From: Halogranum rubrum
GTDB lineage: Archaea > Halobacteriota > Halobacteria > Halobacteriales > Haloferacaceae
Assembly (NCBI RefSeq): GCF_900114455.1
Contig: NZ_FOTC01000012.1
Coordinates: forward strand, 1-49,149
Direction: 5' to 3'
DNA: 49,149 bases
The notes beneath the pieces are model-generated. The model worked only from the letters and a program-made list of their open reading frames with translations. It made no database searches and was not told the origin of the DNA. Below, piece by piece: positions 1 to 8,916 of the stretch. Each line of letters begins with the position of its first letter. The stretch's first letter is position 1. A program made the position numbers and the translations under genes.

Positions 1-289
1 CCGTATGTTCGGTTCGGAGCCGGTCAACTTGCCGCCATTCGAGGTAGTCGTCGTTGCGACGATACGTGGCTGGGTCGTCGCTTGCTTTCTTCACAACGCC
101 GGTCTCTGTGAGGAAGCCGAGGTACTTCCGTGCGGTATCCGGCGCAACTCCCGCCCGGTCTGCGATGTCTGCGACACGCAGCGGTTCAGCGAGCTGGAGG
201 GCGACGTCGTAAATCTTCTCGACCGTCGTCCGACCGTCGAGCTCAGCCTCCCACTCGGCGGCGAAATCAATCGACGATGGGTCACTCAT
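1..289 (-). CDS. DUF7342-like winged-helix regulator, C-terminus off the window
   Basis: The minus-strand frame opens with ATG at 287-289 (MSDPSSIDFAAEWEAEL) and stays open for 96 codons to the window edge, so the 3' end is missing. Residues 25-60 form a helix-turn-helix of the kind that separates early and late promoter recognition helices (VADIADRAGVAPDTARKYL). The N-terminal WEAEL...TTVEKIYDV pattern and the TARKYL helix match the same region of the protein at 38009-38599 (WEAETTPYERVRHV, TARKHL), so the two are paralogues. That second copy is paired with a TumE-like toxin, so this one is probably the antitoxin or regulator of a pair whose partner lies beyond the left edge. A 29-bp imperfect repeat upstream (321-349) matches the one before the paralogue. 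Family assignment is from memory of haloarchaeal DUF7342 proteins. Confidence 0.8.
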   Translation of the reverse strand, partial: MSDPSSIDFAAEWEAELDGRTTVEKIYDVALQLAEPLRVADIADRAGVAPDTARKYLGFLTETGVVKKASDDPATYRRNDDYLEWRQVDRLRTEHT

Positions 290-320
290 GGCGTATGCGT
301 GTATATTCGGTTGGCTGACT

Positions 321-349
321 AATATAGTTGTCTACAAGCGCAGTATACT
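321..349 (-). promoter_or_regulatory. Promoter/operator repeat upstream of the DUF7342-like gene
   Basis: Read on the minus strand this is AGTATAC, 15 bases, then CTATATT, ending 31 nt before the ATG. The antitoxin-like gene at 38009 has AGTATAG, 15 bases, CTATACT at the equivalent place. The gene-proximal half lies where a haloarchaeal TATA box is expected, so binding at the repeat could block transcription. Autoregulation is an inference. Confidence 0.5.
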
Positions 350-365
350 CTTGTGAAGGCGTCGT

Positions 366-1598
366 TTATTCCCCGAAGAGTCGCTTCGTTCGACCCCACA
401 GCGACGTCGCCTCTGACTCTGCGTCGTCATCAGTCGCCTCCGTGCGTCTATCGTCGTTGACGGCGTCAGACTGCCTGGGCTGCACTGCATCGGCATCAGT
501 GAGCCGTGCCACTTCTGTCTCGAGTTCGTCGATACGTTCGTCTCGCTCCTCAAGCGTTGCTTCGAGGGTGTTCACACGCTCTCGCAGCAAGCGATTCTTC
601 TCCACGAGGTATGCTCGACTACGCGTGTTGTCGGCGTCGTCGCTATCGGTGGTGGGTGCGTCTATCTCTGCCTCTTTCGACCGTGGTTCGTAGAACTCCG
701 ACGTCCGTTCGATCGCACGTTCGATGGTCTTCTCGCCGTACGTCGACCCGTCGGCGTAGTGCACTTCGTCCCACTTCTCGCGAATCAACTCCGACTGGCG
801 GAACAGTTGGTCCATTTGGGTCGTGTCGCCGCCACTCCAAAAGGCCAGTATGCAACACAACGCCATGTCCGCTTCCGAGTTACTGTCGTAGCCACTGGTT
901 GAGCCGTTCCACAGTCGGTCGAACTTCGCGCCGTTCGAAGCGCTCTTCGCTTTCTCTAAGAGGGTGTCGTCGTCGAGTGACGTGCTAGATGTGGTCTCCT
1001 CACATTCCGTTACACGCGTAGGACTGTCTGTTGCCTGTGCAGGTTCTTCGTCGGCGATATACTCTCGGTGGATTGCTTCTAGAGCGTCTTGTCTCTGCGA
1101 CACCTCGGTGGGCGTTCCTGTCACTCGGTCGCCGGTGACAGTGAAGAAGCGCGCTGTGTCGTAACACTCGATCTTCCCTCGTCGGTTGCGGCCTTCCGGC
1201 AAACTCCCCTGAATCAGTACGTGATACCCCGTTCCCGATGGTGAGACTTCCGTATAGGAGTCCAACCGAGTGATGATGTCCTTCGCGTCGTCGTCAACGT
1301 CTCCCGTTTCAGGGTCGCGGCAGTCATCCAAGTCGACGCCAACGATTGGGTCCGCCTCAGTGAACACGAACCCGACGCCGTCGGCCCGGCCACGTTCGAG
1401 ATACGCAACTGCAGTCTCAAAGTCTGCCCACGTTTCTGGGTCCGTCGACGACGCGAACGACCCCACCCCTGGGACCACCGGAATCTTCGTCGCTTTCCCG
1501 TCGCGCTCCGCCCGTCGCCAGCACACCCACTGGGGTCGGTCGACTAATTCGTCGGGTATCGATTCCTGTGTCAGCATCTCGGTAGGTTCCTCACTCAT
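366..1598 (-). CDS. PrimPol-type replication protein with NrS-1-like helical domain
   Basis: The 410-aa protein begins with an archaeo-eukaryotic primase-polymerase (AEP) domain. Motif I is VGVDLDDC (D89, D91), motif II is SPSGTGYHV (S119-H126), and the third block is ECYDTARFFTVTGD (E144 onward). Residues 209-300 resemble the helix-bundle domain of phage NrS-1 polymerase (NSEADMALCCILAFWSGGD, TYGEKTIERAIE). Residues 325-370 are a heptad coiled coil, followed by an acidic linker and a short basic tail ending GRTKRLFGE. No helicase domain is present, unlike fused PrimPol-helicase plasmid proteins. The probable role is priming or synthesis at an element-specific origin, and repeats fitting an origin lie just upstream (1701-1884). 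It is co-oriented with the upstream conjugation operon but separated from it by 333 bp. Confidence 0.8.
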   Translation of the reverse strand: MSEEPTEMLTQESIPDELVDRPQWVCWRRAERDGKATKIPVVPGVGSFASSTDPETWADFETAVAYLERGRADGVGFVFTEADPIVGVDLDDCRDPETGDVDDDAKDIITRLDSYTEVSPSGTGYHVLIQGSLPEGRNRRGKIECYDTARFFTVTGDRVTGTPTEVSQRQDALEAIHREYIADEEPAQATDSPTRVTECEETTSSTSLDDDTLLEKAKSASNGAKFDRLWNGSTSGYDSNSEADMALCCILAFWSGGDTTQMDQLFRQSELIREKWDEVHYADGSTYGEKTIERAIERTSEFYEPRSKEAEIDAPTTDSDDADNTRSRAYLVEKNRLLRERVNTLEATLEERDERIDELETEVARLTDADAVQPRQSDAVNDDRRTEATDDDAESEATSLWGRTKRLFGE

Positions 1599-1700
1599 TG
1601 GGTATCTCCTCTGGAAGCCGCGCCCCTTTTGGCGCCAGAAAAAATCCCCCCGCGTTCGCTTCGCTCACTTCCAACGCCCTCACCCCCCTCTATACTAGTT

Positions 1701-1884
1701 GGTTTTTGCCGTAACAGAATCACCAAATACGCAATAGAGACGCTGAGATACAGGCGTACGCCATGTACGGCATTTTTCTGAGCAGGGGTCAGTGTTACGG
1801 CATTCTCGGTTTTGCCGTAACACCACGCTGTCTTGCGTTTTTGCGGATTTTCGCGAATCGCAACCGCCGGTTGGCGTAACGCCA
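1701..1884. repeat. Iteron-like TGCCGTAACA repeats, candidate plasmid origin
   Basis: Three exact copies of TGCCGTAACA are present: 1707-1716 and 1813-1822 on the plus strand, and an inverted copy TGTTACGGCA at 1793-1802. The last two form a perfect 10-bp inverted repeat with a 10-nt spacer. Two related palindromes flank them: GGCGTACGCC at 1753-1762 and TGGCGTAACGCCA at 1872-1884. The block fills the 333-bp gap upstream of the PrimPol-like gene, the usual place for initiator-binding sites. It could instead be an operator for that gene. Confidence 0.55.
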
Positions 1885-1931
1885 TCGTGAAATGCGGTAG
1901 AGTCGCGTTTGAAGGCGTACACTGCCTGATT

Positions 1932-4900
1932 TCAGCATTCATCGTCGACACTCCGATTTGCGAGCGAAATCCCCTTGTAGCACCGAATCGCCTCCCCATC
2001 GTGGCGCTCAGTTGTCCGCTCAAATTCTATCTGATTACTGAGGCGTCGGCTGAACCAGCTCGGTGAATCGGGAGTAATCTCGTGTTGTTTGGCCCACGAT
2101 TCATACGTCGAATAGACGTCTGCAGCGGGGACCGAACTGCCCTTCTCTTCGACAATCCACTCGGATATGAACTGCCCAACGATGGCATCGGAATCGTCTT
2201 TCCAGTTTTGAGGTGGAGTTTCCTCAGACTGCTCGGTATTCCCAAGGATTGTCTCAAGAGGCCTCGTCGATCCGTCCCTGTAGACGACCGGTTCATCATC
2301 TTCACGGAGAGTGACGATTGCGTAGCTGTCTGTGCCATATGTCGGATTCGTCAACTCCGTTGCTGGGATGAACGGCTGTTTGATTGTGGCCCAGTCAGCT
2401 TCGAGTGCCGCTTTCGACTCATAGACGTGAATTTCCCCACGTTCATAGACGAGATACTCCTCTACCGGGTGGTCGTAACTGTAGGTTGCTGGCACACGGT
2501 CCTTCGTCACGTTGTCCCAGCCAGAAGCACGAAGATACTCTGTACCACTGCCATCGCGGAGGACAATCTCGTCTCCCTCCTTCACCCACACAGAGCGCTT
2601 CGAGTCGTCGCTCCCGTTCACTGGCCGGATGGCCGTCACGCCACCGTGCTCAGTTGCTCCGCCATTGAATGTCAACGGCGAATCGTGCGTATAGAACCGC
2701 GTCTCTCCGTTTGCAAGTTCACGAACTGGGGGTGAAAGGATGGTCTCGATTCGTTCAGCCCAGTAGGCCTCTGTCTCACCTGTTCGGACAACAAAGAGCG
2801 GAACTGTGCTCTCTGCTTGTGCCTTCTTGAGATTCGTGAGAACCTTCGTTGGGTACTCTGGCGTCGTCGTCTCGACCTCGATCGCGAACGGAGTTTCGAG
2901 GTCCGGATGTGTCGCTCTCGCGTCTGGTTTCTCACTGCCGTCTTGCGTGAGAATCGAGACGGTGAACCCCAGCGGTGACAACGCCTGTTCGATCTCCAAG
3001 AGCGCATCATCGTGATCGCTCCCACCGGCAGATCGCACATCGCCCGTGTCGGGTTCGGCTTCGATTTCTCCAGCCTCAGTGAGTCGGACGATGAGTTCGT
3101 CGGCGTCGATATCGACCGTGGTGTCGAGCAATCGCGACCGCTTGCGTATCTCCGTGAGTTCCTCATAGGCCGGAGGCTCTGCGTCGACCCGCTCGTATAA
3201 CTCCCGCAGTGTCTCGTCGACTGTCTCGACATTCACCCACTCGTTGTCGTCACGAACGCCGTTGCGGAGTTGCACACTCCGGACGGTTTTCGCGATGGCG
3301 ACGTCCAAATCGTCGGTGTGCACATCGAGCAACTCGCCAAGTTCGTCTGGCGTCGTCGCCGTCGGCTGGCTGGTGTCTCGAGGAACGCCGAACTCCTCCT
3401 GTGTCCGTTCGTGCACGTGAGACAGTGCGTCTTGGAACCGCTGTTCTTCGACGCCCGTGAGTGGCGCCTCACTCTCCGGGTGGCCCGCTGGAATCGGGAG
3501 GGGTTTAACGTTGAACGGGTATGGGCCAGTTTTGCCGAAGGTTGGACTCGGGAGTTGGGCGATCCACTCACCCCGTGGCAATGACCGAATCCGATTCGCG
3601 AATGCCTCGGGGTCCAACTCTTCGTGGGCCATTGCGTTCGCGAGTTCGCGGTCGACGTTGATCTTCCCGACGAGCAGCGTTCCGATGTTGTTGAGCAGGT
3701 TGAGGTAGAGTCGTCGGCCACCCTCGGCTTGCATCTGCTCGGGGAACTGCATCGCGAGTCCCACCGAGAGTCGGAAACTCCGACCTTTCTCAAGCATGTT
3801 GTTGAGAACGTCAGAGGCGGCCACAGAGGCAGCCTCGTCAATCATGAGGTTAACCACGTAGTCATCGTCCCGACGCGCTAGGTCGCCCTCGTGCGTCCGG
3901 AGTGCGTCTTCCAACATGGCGAGGATGAGTCCAGTCAGCAATTTCGCCGCTTCGTCGCTCAAACCACCAAGGTCGAAGAGGATGACCTGGTTACTGTCGA
4001 GGATCTCGTTGAAGTCGAGTTGCTGAGCAGTGTTGTTGAAGATTCGACGGAGATTGGTGTCTTGGGATACATATGCGAGACGGTTGTTCAGCCCCGTGAG
4101 AATCGTCGAGAACGTCTTCGCATCCGTGTTGATCTTCCGACGGAGTTCACGCTGGGCGGCGACGTCGGTCGTCTTTGGGAGGGCCGCCTCGTTCGGTTCG
4201 GGTGGGCCAGCAGCTGCGAGTTGGTCCGACGCATTCTCGAGTTGTTCGTGGCCGAAGTAGTCCTCGCTTTCACGGTAACTCCCGTTCTCACGACCGTACT
4301 CCTCGTCGAACAGCGCCTTGATGAGCGACTCGATGAGGATTGGGGAGGTGGCTGCCCGTCTGAACAGGTCTTTCCCCATCACGAGTTCGAGAATCTGCTT
4401 GTACTGGTCGGCTTTCCGCTTGACGGCGTCCGTCCGTCGAACCCCCCGTGAGAGATCCGGCCGGAGGTCGAAAAACGAGAAGCCAGGCAAGATATCGGGG
4501 ACGGTGAAATGCAAGACGTTCTCCTCGAGATCATCCATCCCGAAGCGCCGACCGTGCGCACGCATGTAGTTCTCCGCCAGCCCGTCGCCCTTGTGATCAA
4601 GCACGATGACCGGGCCGTCAGTGGTGGCAGACGCCGAGAGGATGTCGTTGAGCAGTGCTTTCGATTTCCCACCACCCGTCGTCGCCGCCCGGAGATAGTG
4701 CGTGACCAACGACGACGTCGGAATACACACTGGGTCGTCTTCGGGCGTCCCATTCTCGTCGACGGCGTGGCCGATCGCCATCCCCTCACGAAGGCTCTCC
4801 ATGTGGTCGTGATGTGGCAAGGGCAGTGAACTCCGACTCTCCTGTTCGGAGCGCGTTCGTCGCGACCCCTCAACGCTCAACTCGCTTCCCGACGGAATGG

Positions 4901-5891
4901 TAATGAACGGCGCGAGTTCGCGGGAATTACAAACGAAATCCGGTGTCGTTCGGCCCCGGCCAGTCACGAGTTCTCGGTCCAGCAGTTGGTCGAACACAGC
5001 GAGGGCGTGTTTCCGTTTCGACGACGCACGATGTCGATTCGCTCGCAAGCGTTCACGTTCGACTTCGTAGAACTCCCCACCAATCGAATCGAAGACCGTC
5101 ATGAGGTCGTCGAGTTGGGCGTCGACTGGTTGCTCGTCGACATCGACTGTGGGAACGGAAACGGCACGAAGATTGACAGTGAAGGTTCGACGGGGGTTCT
5201 TGGCACTGAGTTCCTCAAGTCGTTGAGTGGCCCCGTCGCTCAGATGCTGTTCTTTCTCGGCCAGCGTCCGTGTGTCTGTGAACACAGCGTCGACGGCTTT
5301 GTCCATCAGCGTGTCCGTCTGATTCCGAAGGTCGAGCTTGCGACCCTCGGCCGTCGGTGACCAGTCGGGTTTGCGCTGGAACAACACTTGGAAGACGGTG
5401 GGTGCCTCGACGTCAGCGAGTTCGTCAACGAGTGAAACGAGTGGGAGTGACAGGTCGTCGTCTGCGAACGGTTCGGCGTCGTTCCGCGTGAGCAGCATCA
5501 TCCAGTCGTCTTTCCGCATGCTCGACCCTTGCCATCGCACGCCGCGTGGTGAGAGATCCTCACGGGTGATGTCCTCGGCGACGAGTTTCGATTCGACGTC
5601 GAAGGATTCTCGCGAGAGGTCAAACGACGACGGATAGATTCGCGTGAGGCGTTCTTCGAGCGTGTCGAGATGCCTGTCGGCGCCGTAGTAGAACTCGACT
5701 GGTTCGTCGACGCCTTTGCTGAGGACAAGAAACTCGAACGTCGGTGGCGTCGTCGAGTGCAGCGGGTTCAATCGTTGCGTGAACGAGGATTCTTCGGCTG
5801 TGAGTTTGTGCAGACTCTCGAGTGCGGTCGGAATTTGCGTGGTCGGGAGTGTCTCCGACGTGGGCGTGACCCGAATGTACTCGCGGGTCAT
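1932..5891 (-). CDS. VirD4/TraG-like conjugation ATPase with nuclease-like and D5-type C-terminal domains
   Basis: This 1319-aa protein is the largest in the window. Residues 1-330 are an N-terminal region without a recognised domain. A RecA/HerA-type ATPase core follows, with Walker A TTGGGKSK (404-411), VIVLDHKGDG (428-437) and Walker B NLMIDEAAS (681-689). This core fits a coupling protein that pumps DNA in conjugation. Residues 960-1060 (PDAR at 989-992, then FAIEVE at 1002-1007 and a Lys-rich helix) look like a PD-(D/E)XK-type fold, though the usual ExK is ExE. Residues 1237-1313 (DVYSTYESWAKQH, WFSRRLSN, CYKGISL) match the winged helix found at the end of D5-like plasmid primase-helicases. 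It follows the membrane protein gene by 57 bp. The extra domains suggest a link between transfer and replication, which is an inference. Confidence 0.8.
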   Translation of the reverse strand: MTREYIRVTPTSETLPTTQIPTALESLHKLTAEESSFTQRLNPLHSTTPPTFEFLVLSKGVDEPVEFYYGADRHLDTLEERLTRIYPSSFDLSRESFDVESKLVAEDITREDLSPRGVRWQGSSMRKDDWMMLLTRNDAEPFADDDLSLPLVSLVDELADVEAPTVFQVLFQRKPDWSPTAEGRKLDLRNQTDTLMDKAVDAVFTDTRTLAEKEQHLSDGATQRLEELSAKNPRRTFTVNLRAVSVPTVDVDEQPVDAQLDDLMTVFDSIGGEFYEVERERLRANRHRASSKRKHALAVFDQLLDRELVTGRGRTTPDFVCNSRELAPFITIPSGSELSVEGSRRTRSEQESRSSLPLPHHDHMESLREGMAIGHAVDENGTPEDDPVCIPTSSLVTHYLRAATTGGGKSKALLNDILSASATTDGPVIVLDHKGDGLAENYMRAHGRRFGMDDLEENVLHFTVPDILPGFSFFDLRPDLSRGVRRTDAVKRKADQYKQILELVMGKDLFRRAATSPILIESLIKALFDEEYGRENGSYRESEDYFGHEQLENASDQLAAAGPPEPNEAALPKTTDVAAQRELRRKINTDAKTFSTILTGLNNRLAYVSQDTNLRRIFNNTAQQLDFNEILDSNQVILFDLGGLSDEAAKLLTGLILAMLEDALRTHEGDLARRDDDYVVNLMIDEAASVAASDVLNNMLEKGRSFRLSVGLAMQFPEQMQAEGGRRLYLNLLNNIGTLLVGKINVDRELANAMAHEELDPEAFANRIRSLPRGEWIAQLPSPTFGKTGPYPFNVKPLPIPAGHPESEAPLTGVEEQRFQDALSHVHERTQEEFGVPRDTSQPTATTPDELGELLDVHTDDLDVAIAKTVRSVQLRNGVRDDNEWVNVETVDETLRELYERVDAEPPAYEELTEIRKRSRLLDTTVDIDADELIVRLTEAGEIEAEPDTGDVRSAGGSDHDDALLEIEQALSPLGFTVSILTQDGSEKPDARATHPDLETPFAIEVETTTPEYPTKVLTNLKKAQAESTVPLFVVRTGETEAYWAERIETILSPPVRELANGETRFYTHDSPLTFNGGATEHGGVTAIRPVNGSDDSKRSVWVKEGDEIVLRDGSGTEYLRASGWDNVTKDRVPATYSYDHPVEEYLVYERGEIHVYESKAALEADWATIKQPFIPATELTNPTYGTDSYAIVTLREDDEPVVYRDGSTRPLETILGNTEQSEETPPQNWKDDSDAIVGQFISEWIVEEKGSSVPAADVYSTYESWAKQHEITPDSPSWFSRRLSNQIEFERTTERHDGEAIRCYKGISLANRSVDDEC

Positions 5892-5948
5892 TCGAAGGTT
5901 CCTCGCTGGGGGGTGTGAGTTACTGGGTAGTGCGGCTGTCGGGGTGGA

Positions 5949-7001
5949 TTAGTTGTCGTCATTGTCGCGGATGCGAAGGAGTTCGAGCAGGCGGTCCTGT
6001 GCGGCGATACACTTGTCTCGAAACACCCGGTCGTGGGGGAGTCGAGCGATGATGTAGGCGGTACTAATGGCTGGTGTGAGGGCTGCGAGGAGCGGCGTGG
6101 TGAACGTCGGAAGCGAGGCGGGGGGACCGACGGCAAATGCGGTCAGTGCGAGGACGAACCCATAGCGGGCTGGGAACTCCCAGAGTTCACGCCGGGGCTT
6201 CCAGACCATCCGAACGAGGTCTAATCGGAGTGCGTCTTTGATCTGGTAGGCGATGCCCACAGAGCCGATAAACCAGAAAATTCGAGCGCCGAATTGTCGA
6301 CCCATCGGAGCGCTCCCGACGGCGACGAGGATGAGTGTGACCGCCCCGTACAGGCCGATGGCAGAGTAGACGGCGAGGGTGTACCACTTCGGGGGGTTCC
6401 ACTCACCAGCCCAGCCTGTGGGGTCGTTGCGTTCTCTCTCGGCGACGTGGGCGAAGTAGATGAGGCCGAATAGCCCAGTGAATGCCCAGGCGAGTGTGTT
6501 TCTCGGCGTGTTGCTTACGGTGGTGATGGTTGTGATTGCTTGGTCGAACCACTCCATGCCCGTGTTGGGAGAGACGAATAACGCGCCAACGACGGCGGCA
6601 ATCGGCGGGATGAGTAGGAGAACGCCGATGAGGAGGATTGTGAGCACGCCGAGGCGACGCGCAAAGAGGAAACGCGCTGTCGGGTCAGTGACGTAGTCGC
6701 GAACGGAATCCGGGAAGTTCCGTAGCTTCCCACGGAGCGACGTCGGTGGTTGTGGTTGCTCTGCTGCACGCTTCTTTCGAACGGCTTCCTTCCAATCATC
6801 GCGCTCTTCGCAGTCACGACAAAGCACAACGTGATTTTCGACAGTGAAGACGTTGTCATCCAAAAGGAGGACGTTGAAATCTCTAATGTCCTTTCCATCG
6901 ACAACCTTCCCACAAGCCTCACAGTGAGAGCTTTCTCTTCCCAGGGCTTTCTGGAACATACCGGCCATATCGTAGTCCGGTGGGGGGTTGTCGTCCGGCA
7001 T
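5949..7001 (-). CDS. Zinc-finger multi-pass membrane protein of the conjugation operon
   Basis: A 350-aa protein of unknown function. The N-terminus has a treble-clef-like pair CEAC (residues 27-30) and CRDC (about 60-63), resembling the zinc knuckle of HNH proteins but with no visible catalytic His cluster. About six hydrophobic membrane segments follow between residues 115 and 330, and the C-terminal tail is charged. Its start lies 2 nt after the stop of the VirB4-like gene, so the two are probably co-transcribed and it is likely a structural or accessory component of the secretion channel. I recognise no named family. Confidence 0.75.
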   Translation of the reverse strand: MPDDNPPPDYDMAGMFQKALGRESSHCEACGKVVDGKDIRDFNVLLLDDNVFTVENHVVLCRDCEERDDWKEAVRKKRAAEQPQPPTSLRGKLRNFPDSVRDYVTDPTARFLFARRLGVLTILLIGVLLLIPPIAAVVGALFVSPNTGMEWFDQAITTITTVSNTPRNTLAWAFTGLFGLIYFAHVAERERNDPTGWAGEWNPPKWYTLAVYSAIGLYGAVTLILVAVGSAPMGRQFGARIFWFIGSVGIAYQIKDALRLDLVRMVWKPRRELWEFPARYGFVLALTAFAVGPPASLPTFTTPLLAALTPAISTAYIIARLPHDRVFRDKCIAAQDRLLELLRIRDNDDN

Positions 7002-7003
7002 GG

Positions 7004-8914
7004 CTACATCCTGTGAGTGTTGTTAGGAGGTTCGTCAGACGTCTCGATTAGCTGTGCTTCTTCCTCGAGTGCAGTTACTTTGACCGGGTACGTCCCCTCA
7101 TCTTCGACCGAGACGAGTGCATGGCTATATCCACGGTCCCTGTCACCCGGCTTTGCGTTCCGAATAAACTCTGCCTCTCGGGAAGTGAGTCCAAGCTTCG
7201 CCCGGTTCTCTTCGGAGAGACCCGGGAGCCGATAGAGAATCTTCATCGAGCAGTTGTTCGCGATGGTCTCCGCTCGTGGGTGGACGAAGAAGTCCTTGAG
7301 TTCCTGTGTCACCAGATGAATGCTCAAATCATAGTGACGAGAGTGCCGTGTGGCACGGTCGAGCCACTGGAGGCTGCCTTCGTGTTCCATAAGGTAATGC
7401 GCTTCGTCGACGGCGAGGATGACGCGTTTGTCCGTCTCTTTGGCTCGCTGGTAGACGCTGTCGAAGAGCAGCTGCATCATCAACGCGATCTCACGATCGG
7501 CCTCGCCTTGCTGGAGGTCCAGATAGACGACCTTCTCATCGGAGATGTTGACTTCTGTTTCACCTGCGAGGTTCGAGAACTCGCCGTTGCCCATGAACGG
7601 ACGCATCGCCATTCGGAGATCGGCGGCACGTTCTTGCCACTTCTCGACCTCTAAGTCAGTTGGGTCGGCAGCCTCGGTGTCAACTGAATCGAGGAACACC
7701 GCTGCGTCCTCTGCAATCTCGGCGAGGATACCGATTACATCACGGATGGTTGGACTCGCATTGCCGTGTGTGGAGGGGTCCGATGTGATTCCGTTGCGGC
7801 GGTAGGCCTCTCGAACAGTGGTGCCGAGGACGGCACGCTCTTTCTTGTCGAGGCCGTTGCCGACGTGGGCAAAGAAGGTATCAAAGAAGCCCATAACGCT
7901 GCTGAAACGCTGGCTGAACGGGTCGATGTCGGGAGCGTCTCGCAGCACGTGTGTTGGTGTTTGCTTGATTTCGAGTGGGTTCAATCCTCTGGTGCCGCCG
8001 ACCACGATGTGCTCGCCATCGAGAGCGTCAGAGAGACTGCGGAAGCCCTCCAGTGGGTCGATCATGATGAGAATCGTGTCGGGGTCCTTTGCGAGTTGCC
8101 GCAGATTCAGCAACTTCGTCCCGAACGATTTTCCCGAGCCAATCTTCGCGGCGGTGAGGATGTTGTAGCCGTTCTCGCGGTCGAAGCGGTCCATGACGAC
8201 TGGGGCGTCCGTTGTCGCATGGTAGCCGACGAGTACGCCGCTTTCTTCGATGAGGGTACTTGCAGAGAACGGGAACAGTGCGCCAGCGGCTTTCCCCAAC
8301 ATCGGCGTCGTCTGTCCGAGCGTGTCTTTCGCAATTGGACTGTTGCTCACGAGCCCCTCGTCTTGCGTGTAATCGACAGACTTCGTGACGAGCCGCTTTT
8401 TCATCAGCTCCGATTGTAGGCGGTTGGTCGTCTCTTGGACTTCTTTCCGGGTGTTGCCGCGAATCGTGAGATAGACGGAGACCTCGAAGACACGCTGGGA
8501 ACCATCGGTGAGTTGGGCAAGAACTTCTTTGTGGTCCTGCAATCGGCGTTGCGTGGCGCCAAGCGAGGCCCCGCCACGCTGTTGTTTCTCTCGTCTCGTT
8601 GCATCAAGGTCGGTAATTGCTCGCTCGAACTGCTTTATCGCCTGCTCTGACTCACGCGGGCTTGCGTGAATCGAGATGTCGATATCGGCGCTCGGATGCG
8701 TTGTGAGCATATCGAGTAAGCCGGGAGTCGCTGCTGCCGGGAAATCTGCAAAGAACAGCGTCTTCGCCCAGCGCTCACCCGTCCGCGCGATGTCGGACTC
8801 GAGTTTGATGCTTGACGGGGCGACGTTCTGCGCGTGTACCCGGTTGTGATCGTCAGCAGCGTCGACGGCGTTCGCTTCGAGACTGGTGAACCGCTCGATG
8901 AGTGTCTTGAGCAT
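7004..8914 (-). CDS. VirB4-like conjugation ATPase
   Basis: The 636-aa protein has the VirB4/TraC layout: an N-terminal mixed domain (residues 30-230), then a RecA-like ATPase with Walker A AAKIGSGKSF (255-264) and Walker B VILAVDEAHYLM near residue 490. The RLPGLSEENRAKLGL segment near the C-terminus is typical of VirB4 motor domains. In type IV secretion this cytosolic ATPase drives pilus assembly and substrate transfer. The start is 2 nt from the preceding stop and the end is 2 nt from the next gene, so it sits inside a tight operon. The gene just upstream supplies a second VirB4-N-terminal-like segment. Confidence 0.88.
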   Translation of the reverse strand: MLKTLIERFTSLEANAVDAADDHNRVHAQNVAPSSIKLESDIARTGERWAKTLFFADFPAAATPGLLDMLTTHPSADIDISIHASPRESEQAIKQFERAITDLDATRREKQQRGGASLGATQRRLQDHKEVLAQLTDGSQRVFEVSVYLTIRGNTRKEVQETTNRLQSELMKKRLVTKSVDYTQDEGLVSNSPIAKDTLGQTTPMLGKAAGALFPFSASTLIEESGVLVGYHATTDAPVVMDRFDRENGYNILTAAKIGSGKSFGTKLLNLRQLAKDPDTILIMIDPLEGFRSLSDALDGEHIVVGGTRGLNPLEIKQTPTHVLRDAPDIDPFSQRFSSVMGFFDTFFAHVGNGLDKKERAVLGTTVREAYRRNGITSDPSTHGNASPTIRDVIGILAEIAEDAAVFLDSVDTEAADPTDLEVEKWQERAADLRMAMRPFMGNGEFSNLAGETEVNISDEKVVYLDLQQGEADREIALMMQLLFDSVYQRAKETDKRVILAVDEAHYLMEHEGSLQWLDRATRHSRHYDLSIHLVTQELKDFFVHPRAETIANNCSMKILYRLPGLSEENRAKLGLTSREAEFIRNAKPGDRDRGYSHALVSVEDEGTYPVKVTALEEEAQLIETSDEPPNNTHRM

Positions 8915-8916
8915 TG

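Noticed and set aside
28-322. Plus-strand frames at the left end
   Set aside because: They are shadows of the minus-strand DUF7342-like gene, which has the recognisable helix-turn-helix and runs off the edge.
1701-1884. CRISPR array
   Set aside because: The repeats are 10 bp, irregularly spaced and in both orientations, and no cas genes are in the window.
3891-4451. Long plus-strand frames inside the VirD4-like gene
   Set aside because: High GC and halophile codon bias create long antisense frames; the minus strand has the ATPase motifs.
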